NCBI GenBank assembly: GCA_964552765.1
Contig: CAZKIA010000016.1
Span: 1-13,874, forward strand
Direction: 5' to 3'
Source of the DNA: JAPUDQ01 sp964552765
GTDB lineage: Bacteria; Patescibacteriota; Saccharimonadia; Saccharimonadales; Saccharimonadaceae
Length of the DNA: 13,874 nucleotides
Under the pieces are notes generated by a model. It was not told the DNA's origin and made no database searches. It saw only the letters and a list, made by a program, of their open reading frames with translations. Below are positions 1 through 5,484 of this stretch, in pieces. Position 1 is the stretch's first letter; every line of letters begins with the position of its first letter. The position numbers and the translations under genes were made by a program.

Positions 1-55
1 AGACTTACGTCGGGAGATTTACAGTCTCCTGTCATTGCCACTAGACGACTCCGGC
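1..55 (-). tRNA. tRNA-Tyr (GUA anticodon), 3' part cut off by the window edge
   Basis: Read on the minus strand from 55 down, the acceptor 5' strand is GCCGGAG. A three-pair D stem (GTC/GAC) follows, then an anticodon stem GGAGA/TCTCC enclosing the loop CTGTAAA, whose centre is GTA (Tyr). After it comes GAC-GTAA-GTC, the start of a long variable arm, as expected for a class II bacterial tRNA-Tyr. The T arm, 3' acceptor strand and any CCA lie beyond base 1. It sits 3 nt after the spacer hairpin that follows tRNA-Thr, so the two tRNAs are probably cotranscribed. Confidence 0.88.
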
Positions 56-58
56 GTA

Positions 59-95
59 CCAAGATGTATACATGATATACATATACACATCTTGG
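59..95 (-). other. 16-bp RNA hairpin spacer between tRNA-Thr and tRNA-Tyr
   Basis: The minus strand reads CCAAGATGTGTATATG, loop TATAT, CATGTATACATCTTGG. All 16 positions pair, with two G-U wobbles. On the plus strand those two positions would be A-C mismatches, so the structure is perfect only as RNA made in the tRNA direction. The first three bases of the stem are the encoded CCA of tRNA-Thr. No U run follows, so it is not a classical terminator. A processing signal between the two tRNAs is the most natural inference. Confidence 0.8.
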
Positions 96-169
96 AGCCG
101 CTTCAGGGATTCGAACCCAGGACCTGCTGTTTACAAAACAGCTGCTCTAACCAGCTGAGCTAAGGCGGC
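93..169 (-). tRNA. tRNA-Thr (UGU anticodon), CCA encoded
   Basis: This is a complete 77-nt cloverleaf on the minus strand. It has acceptor GCCGCCT, D arm GCTC/GAGC, anticodon stem GCTGT/ACAGC with loop TTTGTAA (anticodon TGT), a 5-nt variable loop AGGTC, T loop TTCGAAT, discriminator T and an encoded CCA. Two non-Watson-Crick pairs are visible: C6-A67 in the acceptor stem and U50-U64 in the T stem. A candidate promoter lies about 15 nt upstream. Threonine identity follows from the anticodon. Confidence 0.93.
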
Positions 170-184
170 ATAAATTACCAAGCT

Positions 185-193
185 ATTGTACCA
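185..193 (-). promoter_or_regulatory. Candidate extended -10 promoter of the tRNA-Thr/tRNA-Tyr unit
   Basis: The minus strand shows TGG followed by TACAAT (the hexamer occupies 190 to 185), which is an extended -10 (TGN plus hexamer). An eight-T tract lies just upstream and there is no recognisable -35. Transcription would begin near 178, about 9 nt before the mature tRNA-Thr 5' end. The same TGN-TACAAT form occurs at the distal infA promoter. Confidence 0.5.
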
Positions 194-250
194 AAAAAAA
201 CTGTTATTTGCTACTTATTCTATGATCTTCGGTCTATCATCTACGATGTA

Positions 251-276
251 GAAAAATTGTCACATAACAATTTTTC
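251..276 (-). terminator. Terminator-like AT-rich hairpin at the end of the TPR gene
   Basis: The minus strand reads GAAAAATTGT, loop TATGTG, ACAATTTTTC. This is a perfect 10-bp stem whose 3' arm carries five T residues. The stop codon of the TPR gene is at the start of the 3' arm, so coding sequence and hairpin overlap. The stem is almost all A-T and the U run is inside the arm rather than after it, so termination strength is uncertain. It could separate the protein operon from the tRNA unit. Confidence 0.4.
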
Positions 277-910
277 TTGGTTGTTGGACTTTTTGAGGGA
301 CATTGGCCGGGATGACTTTCGCGACCTTCTCGCGAAGAGATTGCGCTAATTCTATTTGCTCGTCACGCTCGTAGGCATCAGCCAAAATATTAAGTGTTTG
401 CGGATTTGGCTCCAGTTCAACGGCTCGTTCGAGTGCGGCGATCATCGCCTTTGTGTTGCCAAGTTTTTCCTGCACTTTCGCAAGCGCAATATGACGCGCG
501 GCTAATTCGCCTTCAATAGCGATTGCCTGCTCAAATGCCAATGCAGCCTTTTCATACTGGCCTGTTTCGTAATAGATAAGCCCAACATTATGAAGTGAAC
601 TCGCACTTGGCTCAAGGCTCTGGGCGATCTCAAAACACTCGATAGCGTCTTGGTAGGCACGTTGTTTGGCATACAAAATCCCGAGGCGATTATATGCCGT
701 CGCATTGCGTTCATCAACACGAAGGATTGTCAGGAGCGCTTTCTCAGCCCGCAGATATTTGCGGTCTTTGATACTATCCTGGGCAACAGCCCACAATTTG
801 TCCATGCGATTAGAGAACTTCGAAGAAAAGGCTGCACCCGTATCATCAACCGATCGCTGATACCAGAGCACCCATGCACCAAGTCCCACCAGAAGTACAA
901 GGCCAAACAT
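260..910 (-). CDS. Membrane-anchored TPR-repeat protein
   Basis: The 216-residue protein begins with a hydrophobic segment at residues 2-17 followed by a polar region, suggesting a single N-terminal membrane anchor with the bulk on one face of the membrane. Residues about 38-200 are tandem 34-residue helical repeats of TPR type. They show spaced small and aromatic positions, such as NATAYNRLGILYAKQ near 69-83, SSLHNVGLIYYETGQYEKA near 104-122, and a proline near each repeat end. Such repeats usually bind proteins; no enzymatic motif is seen. The ATG at 910 lies 22 nt after the holB stop and 10 nt after a TATAAT, with no Shine-Dalgarno. It may be the last gene of the trpS-rluA-holB unit, a leaderless gene of its own, or both. 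Its specific partner is unknown. Confidence 0.85.
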   Translation of the reverse strand: MFGLVLLVGLGAWVLWYQRSVDDTGAAFSSKFSNRMDKLWAVAQDSIKDRKYLRAEKALLTILRVDERNATAYNRLGILYAKQRAYQDAIECFEIAQSLEPSASSLHNVGLIYYETGQYEKAALAFEQAIAIEGELAARHIALAKVQEKLGNTKAMIAALERAVELEPNPQTLNILADAYERDEQIELAQSLREKVAKVIPANVPQKVQQPRKIVM

Positions 911-920
911 AGTAGAGTAA

Positions 921-926
921 ATTATA
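921..926 (-). promoter_or_regulatory. Candidate -10 element of the TPR gene
   Basis: A perfect TATAAT on the minus strand lies in the 22-nt gap after holB, 10 nt before the TPR start codon. The start of transcription would be near 914, giving a leader of about 4 nt. No good -35 is visible, since the position falls inside the holB 3' end. Confidence 0.45.
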
Positions 927-932
927 CAGGAT

Positions 933-1766
933 CTACAGAGATAATGCTAGGGATACGAGCTGTAGCCTCACGTTTGCATTTGTCTCCAGCTTTTCGATCG
1001 TCATAGTAATAAGGTGGAGCTGACGAGCCGTAGCGACTGAAGTATTTCTTTGCATACCAAAAGCAATCATCTCGCCCATCGTTCGCATAAGGTCAATAGC
1101 TTGTACGCGATCACTCATCGCCTCTTTCAGCGTTATTAGTCGTTGATAACTAGAACCCTGTATAACCTGTCGGGCCGTCTTAATCATCTCACTACGACGT
1201 AAAAATTCATCCTCATCTCGCACCAGTCGAGTAATGTGCGCTACATTGCCTCGAGCAAGAAACAGTAATTGTGTGGTCTTGGTCGCATCATCAACACCAA
1301 GCCCCAAGATAACTTCTCGAGATTGCTGCTCGGATACGGGATGCACTTCAATCATTGCGACACGAGACTGAATCGTCGGCAACAGCAATGTTGGTGCATG
1401 AGTAGTTAGTATAAAGACAACATTTTCGGGTGGTTCTTCTAGTAGTTTTAAAAATGCATTCTGCGCAGGGACCCCCATTGTATCGGCATCGTCAACAATA
1501 ATCGTCAAGTGGTGTCGTCGCTTTGTGCGTGTCTGGTGATAAAGCTCACGGATCTGATCAATACTAATATTCTTTCCATCTTCAGGCTTAATAATCACCG
1601 TTGCCTCTGGATGGGAGTTGAGCGCCGTACCAATAGCTTGAGCTATTGTGCCCAGTCCAACACCTAGGTTGCCATGGAGAATAAGGCCAGTGTGCGGAGA
1701 CTGTACGTATGCTTCACACACACGTCGTGTCATGTCGTGTAGCGTCAGATCAGGAGCAAATGACAT
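933..1766 (-). CDS. holB: DNA polymerase III clamp-loader subunit delta prime
   Basis: The 277-residue AAA+ protein resembles the delta-prime subunit, which helps load the sliding clamp during replication. Visible landmarks are a P-loop position GNLGVGLG (32-39) in which the catalytic lysine is replaced by leucine, a Walker B relative VDDAD (91-95), the LLEEPP segment (108-113), a sensor-1 region FILTT, and QSRV (133-136) at the arginine-finger SRC motif. A dead P-loop with a retained SRC-type arginine is the delta-prime pattern rather than gamma/tau. I chose the ATG at 1766 (MSFAPDL) over an in-frame start at 1853, because the longer form would overlap the upstream pseudouridine synthase by about 100 nt and adds sequence unlike the family. 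An AAGAGG sits just upstream as a weak Shine-Dalgarno. The first 17 nt overlap the end of the pseudouridine synthase gene. Confidence 0.85.
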   Translation of the reverse strand: MSFAPDLTLHDMTRRVCEAYVQSPHTGLILHGNLGVGLGTIAQAIGTALNSHPEATVIIKPEDGKNISIDQIRELYHQTRTKRRHHLTIIVDDADTMGVPAQNAFLKLLEEPPENVVFILTTHAPTLLLPTIQSRVAMIEVHPVSEQQSREVILGLGVDDATKTTQLLFLARGNVAHITRLVRDEDEFLRRSEMIKTARQVIQGSSYQRLITLKEAMSDRVQAIDLMRTMGEMIAFGMQRNTSVATARQLHLITMTIEKLETNANVRLQLVSLALSL

Positions 1767-2592
1767 CGATAGCCTCTTGCATATCACGCGGTGGGGTCGC
1801 CACAAATGTTTCACGTCGCGACGGGGGAATCGTAATCTCAAGCTGTTCGGCATGCAGCGCTAGTCGATCAATCGGTGACTGACCGCCACCATACAATCCA
1901 TCACCGAGAATTGGCGTCCCAAGATATGCCATATGAACACGAAGTTGATGGGTGCGCCCTGTCACGGGGCGCAGGCGTACGACACTCATGCCATTCTTGG
2001 TACCCAGTACTTCATAGTGTGTCTGAGCAGGTTTACCCTTAGGATCAACCCGAAAACTACTTGGTAACTTTGGATTTCGCCCGATAGGCAGGTCAATATT
2101 GGCTTCTTGGTGCTTTGGCTCCCCGGTCACAAGCGCAATGTACGTTTTGTGCGCTTTGCGGTCTTGGAATTGCTTTTGTAGCAACCGCTTTGTCTCAGCG
2201 TCTTTTGCTGCAATCAACACTCCGCTCGTCTCTCGATCAAGTCGGTGCACTATGCCAGGACGATTTGTATCATCTGGTTCTGTCATGTGTCCTCGGACAA
2301 AATCCGCTACGGTAAACTCTTCGGCTATCGCACCCTTTGCATGCGTCAAGACACCACTGGGTTTATTGATGACAAGCACGTGATTGTCATCATAAATAAC
2401 AGGTAGCGTCTCACCGCTCATGTCGACACTCGGTAGCGGATTGTGTGTTACTTCATCATCCTCATCAAGTTGGTAACGAACAGATGTCACGACAGTACCA
2501 TTGACCATCACCAGCCCTGCCTCGATGTACTTCTGCCACACACTACGTGAAAATTCTGGCCAATACTGCGCCATATATTGATCGAGTCTCAT
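1750..2592 (-). CDS. RluA-family rRNA pseudouridine synthase (RluC/RluD-like)
   Basis: The 280-residue enzyme converts specific uridines in rRNA to pseudouridine. Residues 1-50 form an S4-type RNA-binding domain (MRLDQYMAQ, then VMVNGTVV). The catalytic domain follows, with INKPSG (75-80), the active-site motif HRLDRETSG (116-124, catalytic Asp119) and TGRTHQLRVHM (211-221). Length and domain order match RluC/RluD-type enzymes; which uridines are modified cannot be read from the sequence. The ATG directly abuts the trpS stop (TAGATG), with GAGGG 7 nt upstream, so translation is probably coupled to trpS. The stop overlaps holB by 17 nt. Confidence 0.93.
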   Translation of the reverse strand: MRLDQYMAQYWPEFSRSVWQKYIEAGLVMVNGTVVTSVRYQLDEDDEVTHNPLPSVDMSGETLPVIYDDNHVLVINKPSGVLTHAKGAIAEEFTVADFVRGHMTEPDDTNRPGIVHRLDRETSGVLIAAKDAETKRLLQKQFQDRKAHKTYIALVTGEPKHQEANIDLPIGRNPKLPSSFRVDPKGKPAQTHYEVLGTKNGMSVVRLRPVTGRTHQLRVHMAYLGTPILGDGLYGGGQSPIDRLALHAEQLEITIPPSRRETFVATPPRDMQEAIDVICS

Positions 2593-3630
2593 CTATACCC
2601 TCGGTCGCAAACCGACAGCTTGCTGGACGCGTAGCAATGTCATATCCGCTACATCGTTCATCGCTGCTTCGGATTTTTCTAGCTTATCTATTACCGCACT
2701 GTCATCGATCAGTCCATAGACCTTTTGATAGGCAGTCAAAAACTCTTCGACGCTATCGGCAACCGTCTTTTTAAGATCGCCGTAGCGCGTTTGCCCTTCC
2801 CATTCGGCATTGATATGACCCTGATCACGGCCTGTTACCAATGCCAGTATCTGTAGCAAATTGGCAATTCCTGGCTGCGCGTCTCGGTCAAAATTGATCG
2901 TGCCAACACTGTCTGTCTCGGCGCCCATGATTTTTTTGGCCGCAACTACCGGATCGTCACCAAGGAATATGATCCCCTTGCCGCTATCGTCACTTTTACT
3001 CATCTTTTTGCCGGGGTTTTGTAGATCCATTATCCGTAAACCCTGATCATTACCAAATAACTCGTGTTGCTTTGCGACCGGCTCGGGCACGACAAAGAGC
3101 TCGCCAAATCGACTATTCATCCGCTCAGCAATATCACGCGTAAACTCAAGATGCTGTGTCTGGTCGTCCCCAACCGGCACATATTGTGCGTTGTAGAGTA
3201 AAATATCCGCCGCCATGAGTACTGGGTAATTAAATAACCCAACATTCACGTTATCATCACCAAGCTTTTGTGACTTGTCTTTGTACTGTGTCATTCGCGC
3301 CATTTGCCCCATGCCCGTAAAGCAGTCTAGTATCCACGTCAGTTCACTATGAGCCGGGATGTAACTCTGCCGATACAGATGTATATTGTCATGATCGAGC
3401 GGCAGGCCAGCGGCGATGAATTTACGAGCTGTATCGATTGACTGCTGGTAGAGGCTATCGTGGTCAATCGGTGTTGTAAAGCTATGCAGATCAGGTACAA
3501 ACATGTTGATCGTATAGCTATCGGCATGCGTCCTCGCCATATCGATAGTCGGCAGTATTGCACCAAAGTAATTGCCGATATGCAGATCATTGTTGGCGCG
3601 GAGGCCTGTTAGGATAGTCTTTTTCATCAT
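2593..3630 (-). CDS. trpS: Tryptophanyl-tRNA synthetase
   Basis: This is a class I aminoacyl-tRNA synthetase of 345 residues, the normal bacterial TrpRS length; it charges tRNA-Trp in the cytoplasm. Signature elements are the HIGN motif (17-20, in LHIGNYFGA), LMAADILLY (138-146), PVGDDQ (152-157) and KMSKS (209-213). The start is ATG at 3630, with a second in-frame ATG at 3627. A TATAAT ends only 5 nt before the first ATG and no Shine-Dalgarno is present, so the mRNA probably starts at or beside the start codon. It is the first gene of the trpS-pseudouridine synthase-holB cluster and is divergent from the lipid kinase. Confidence 0.97.
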   Translation of the reverse strand: MMKKTILTGLRANNDLHIGNYFGAILPTIDMARTHADSYTINMFVPDLHSFTTPIDHDSLYQQSIDTARKFIAAGLPLDHDNIHLYRQSYIPAHSELTWILDCFTGMGQMARMTQYKDKSQKLGDDNVNVGLFNYPVLMAADILLYNAQYVPVGDDQTQHLEFTRDIAERMNSRFGELFVVPEPVAKQHELFGNDQGLRIMDLQNPGKKMSKSDDSGKGIIFLGDDPVVAAKKIMGAETDSVGTINFDRDAQPGIANLLQILALVTGRDQGHINAEWEGQTRYGDLKKTVADSVEEFLTAYQKVYGLIDDSAVIDKLEKSEAAMNDVADMTLLRVQQAVGLRPRV

Positions 3631-3635
3631 AATCT

Positions 3636-3645
3636 ATTATATACT
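3636..3645. promoter_or_regulatory. Overlapping divergent -10 elements between trpS and the lipid kinase gene
   Basis: Only 21 bp separate the two start codons. The minus strand carries TATAAT (3641 to 3636), 5 nt before the trpS ATG. The plus strand carries TATACT (3640-3645), 6 nt before the kinase ATG at 3652. The hexamers share 3640-3641. Standard spacing puts each transcription start on or next to its ATG and each -35 inside the opposite coding region. No convincing -35 is seen. Confidence 0.6.
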
Positions 3646-3651
3646 ACAGAT

Positions 3652-4554
3652 ATGAAAACATTTGACCACATCGCGATTATATTTAATCCGAAAAGTACTG
3701 GTGATGCCCCACAGATGGCAAAAGACTTGCGCGACTCTATCGATGGTCATTTTGAGGTGATCCAGCACCGCGGGACGCTCTACCCTACCCGCGAGGCTGG
3801 TCATGCCACGCAGATAGCCAAAGAAGTGTCACTACGCTACAAGCGACCTCTTATCGTGTCGGTCAGTGGTGATGGTGGCTATAACGAAGTAGTCAATGGA
3901 GCGATGATGGCAAAAAACGAGTCAAAACAAGCTCAACCAGTGGTTGCTGTTATGGCGGCAGGTAATGCCAATGATCACAAGCGCGTCATGCATGGTCAGA
4001 CTCCACTGATACGCCTCATCAAACGAGGCGAACCAAAATATATGGACTTGATCAATATTTCAGCCACCACTAGCGACTTTGCACTGACCCGCTATGCCCA
4101 CTCATATATTGGCTTTGGCATTACCCCTGAGGTCGGCCACGAGCTCAACCGCCATGGCAAAAGCCGCTGGAATGAGCTATGGCTGACCATCAAGACCCTT
4201 AAAGACTTCACGCCATTTGCTATCACACGTGGTGGCGTAACAAAACACTATGACAATCTGATTTTTGCCAATATCAATGAGATGGCAAAGGTCGTCAAGC
4301 TCGATGATACAACTACCGTACACGATGGCAAATTTGAAGTTATCGCTATCCGCCACCGCGGAAAGTTTGCCATGATTCGACGGCTTGTCGTGGCTACCAT
4401 CAACGGCATTCATCATCCACCGAGCTACAGCACCTATTCTTTTTCGACAGTAGAAACTGGGCCGATCCAGCTTGATGGTGAGATAGAGCAGCTACCAGCT
4501 GATTGTGCTATCACGATCAAGAGTCATGCGAATGTGATTGAGTCACTGTATTAG
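3652..4554 (+). CDS. Diacylglycerol-kinase-like lipid kinase (DagK/YegS fold)
   Basis: The 300-residue protein belongs to the DAG kinase catalytic family, which phosphorylates lipid hydroxyl groups using ATP at the membrane surface. Family landmarks are NPKSTG (12-17), SGDGGYNEVVNG (72-83, the GGDGTxNEV site), AAGNANDHKR (102-111, the LGTxNDFAR position) and IQLDGE (272-277). The glycine-rich site reads SGDGG rather than the more common GGDGT. The exact substrate (diacylglycerol, undecaprenol or another lipid) cannot be told. There is no transmembrane segment. The ATG at 3652 is 6 nt from a TATACT with no Shine-Dalgarno, so it is probably leaderless. Its last 38 bp overlap the end of the convergent PAP2 phosphatase gene. 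Confidence 0.88.
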   Translation: MKTFDHIAIIFNPKSTGDAPQMAKDLRDSIDGHFEVIQHRGTLYPTREAGHATQIAKEVSLRYKRPLIVSVSGDGGYNEVVNGAMMAKNESKQAQPVVAVMAAGNANDHKRVMHGQTPLIRLIKRGEPKYMDLINISATTSDFALTRYAHSYIGFGITPEVGHELNRHGKSRWNELWLTIKTLKDFTPFAITRGGVTKHYDNLIFANINEMAKVVKLDDTTTVHDGKFEVIAIRHRGKFAMIRRLVVATINGIHHPPSYSTYSFSTVETGPIQLDGEIEQLPADCAITIKSHANVIESLY

Positions 4555-5197
4555 TGCGACGTGCATAGTAGGCGACGACAAACCCAACAAGGCTCACCCA
4601 TGCACCACTCACAAGCCATCCTGCTACAATGTCTGTCGGGTAATGCACCCCGAGGTATAACCGCGTAAACCCTATATAGACCATAGATGAAAGCATGCCT
4701 ATTAGTCCAGGTATTCGCCATTTTGTTCGCCACAGTATGAGGATAACCGTAAACGCCAGCGCACTACTCGCCATAGCGTGACCGCTAGGAAACGAAAAAC
4801 TTTGCTCTACAATCAGCCGCTCCCATAGCTCGGGCCTTGGTCGTGCAAACAAGGCTTTTAGGATAAGGTTTAATACTTCAGCTCCACCCAGTCCAGCGCC
4901 GATAATGATTGCCTTATACCATTTTTTCTTCATAACCAACCAGGTAAAAATTAATCCGCCCCATATAATTACCATCCAGCCGCCAAGGTCTGTTGTCGCC
5001 ACCACTAAGGTGTCAAGCACTGGTGAAGCGATAGCGTGAAGCGCTTTCAAAATAGACTCATCAAATCCCTTTGTCTCTCGCTCGGATACCTCGCGGGCAA
5101 TCTTGATAAACCCTGCTGCACCTACCGAAAACAACACAAACAGTACACTGAGCGCACTTACGGCGTGAATATGCCACTTAGCTAATGATTTTTTCAT
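4517..5197 (-). CDS. PAP2-family membrane lipid phosphatase
   Basis: The 226-residue integral membrane protein has about six hydrophobic segments (the first at 10-32, others near 72-90, 95-115, 142-157, 162-177 and 191-211). All three PAP2 motifs are present: KALFARPRP (114-122, the Kx6RP site), PSGH (137-140) and TRLYLGVHYPTD (178-189, the Rx5Hx3D site with Thr where Ser is usual). Members dephosphorylate phosphatidate, phosphatidylglycerol phosphate or undecaprenyl diphosphate outside the cytoplasm; which applies here is open. I start at ATG 5197. A TTG three codons upstream is possible, but it overlaps the end of the -10-like TATAGT, which itself lies 8 nt before the ATG. The C-terminal SHSHDS is encoded in the 38-bp overlap with the lipid kinase gene. 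Confidence 0.9.
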   Translation of the reverse strand: MKKSLAKWHIHAVSALSVLFVLFSVGAAGFIKIAREVSERETKGFDESILKALHAIASPVLDTLVVATTDLGGWMVIIWGGLIFTWLVMKKKWYKAIIIGAGLGGAEVLNLILKALFARPRPELWERLIVEQSFSFPSGHAMASSALAFTVILILWRTKWRIPGLIGMLSSMVYIGFTRLYLGVHYPTDIVAGWLVSGAWVSLVGFVVAYYARRTNTVTQSHSHDS

Positions 5198-5205
5198 GTA
5201 TATCA

Positions 5206-5213
5206 ACTATACT
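5206..5213. promoter_or_regulatory. Overlapping divergent -10 elements between the PAP2 and small membrane protein genes
   Basis: The minus strand carries TATAGT (5211 to 5206), 8 nt before the PAP2 ATG. The plus strand carries TATACT (5208-5213), 11 nt before the ATG at 5225. Start codons are 27 bp apart. The nine bases TATACTACA (5208-5216) are identical to 3640-3648 in the trpS/kinase gap. No Shine-Dalgarno precedes either gene. Confidence 0.55.
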
Positions 5214-5224
5214 ACAATTTAGTT

Positions 5225-5401
5225 ATGTCAAAACTTCCTATGTATATCATTATGAGCCTCAGCATGGGTATTGGTGGTTATGTGCCCGTCATGTTTGGTG
5301 CGGGAATGATGGATTTCTCCACCATCATCGGTACGGTTATTGGTGGGATTATCGGTATAGTCATCTACCAAAAACTCCGATCATACGGATATATTGAATA
5401 A
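5225..5401 (+). CDS. 58-residue glycine-rich small membrane protein, function unknown
   Basis: The reading frame from ATG 5225 to TAA 5399-5401 encodes 58 residues. It looks like a helical hairpin: hydrophobic residues about 5-27 (including MSLSMGIGGYVPVMFGAG), a short polar turn MMDFS, a second helix 34-48 (TIIGTVIGGIIGIVIY) with GxxxG-type glycine spacing, and a charged end QKLRSYGYIE. Sparse charge in the helices and the basic and acidic tail fit a real membrane protein rather than chance translation. A longer ORF in another frame across the same bases is not protein-like. A TATACT lies 11 nt upstream. I do not recognise a family and assign no function; the PAP2 and DUF-like membrane neighbours suggest only an envelope location. 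Confidence 0.7.
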   Translation: MSKLPMYIIMSLSMGIGGYVPVMFGAGMMDFSTIIGTVIGGIIGIVIYQKLRSYGYIE

Positions 5402-5484
5402 TTTCACATCAGCATATGATAGTTGCTGTCTACTTTTTTGATCATATCAAGAAAAATTAATTGCTATCTTTGCGAGGGCTATAG

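Noticed and set aside
1767..1853. Longer holB start giving 306 residues
   Set aside because: It would overlap the pseudouridine synthase by 104 nt and adds an Arg-rich segment unlike delta-prime N-termini. ATG 1766 has a weak Shine-Dalgarno and gives the normal beginning.
5198..5206. TTG start for the PAP2 gene three codons upstream
   Set aside because: The codon overlaps the last bases of the candidate -10 hexamer and would precede the predicted transcription start. ATG 5197 is favoured.
5185..5397. 70-residue ORF on the plus strand overlapping the start of the PAP2 gene
   Set aside because: Its translation is rich in Tyr, Trp and His without protein-like pattern. The adjacent frame from 5225 gives a coherent membrane protein, so this one is a shadow.
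5434..5456. AT-rich inverted repeat TTTTTTGAT/ATCAAGAAAAA between the small protein and the membrane protein genes, considered as a shared terminator
   Set aside because: In neither direction is the hairpin followed by a T run, and the solid stem is only five A-T-rich pairs. The rest of the 83-bp gap shows nothing convincing.
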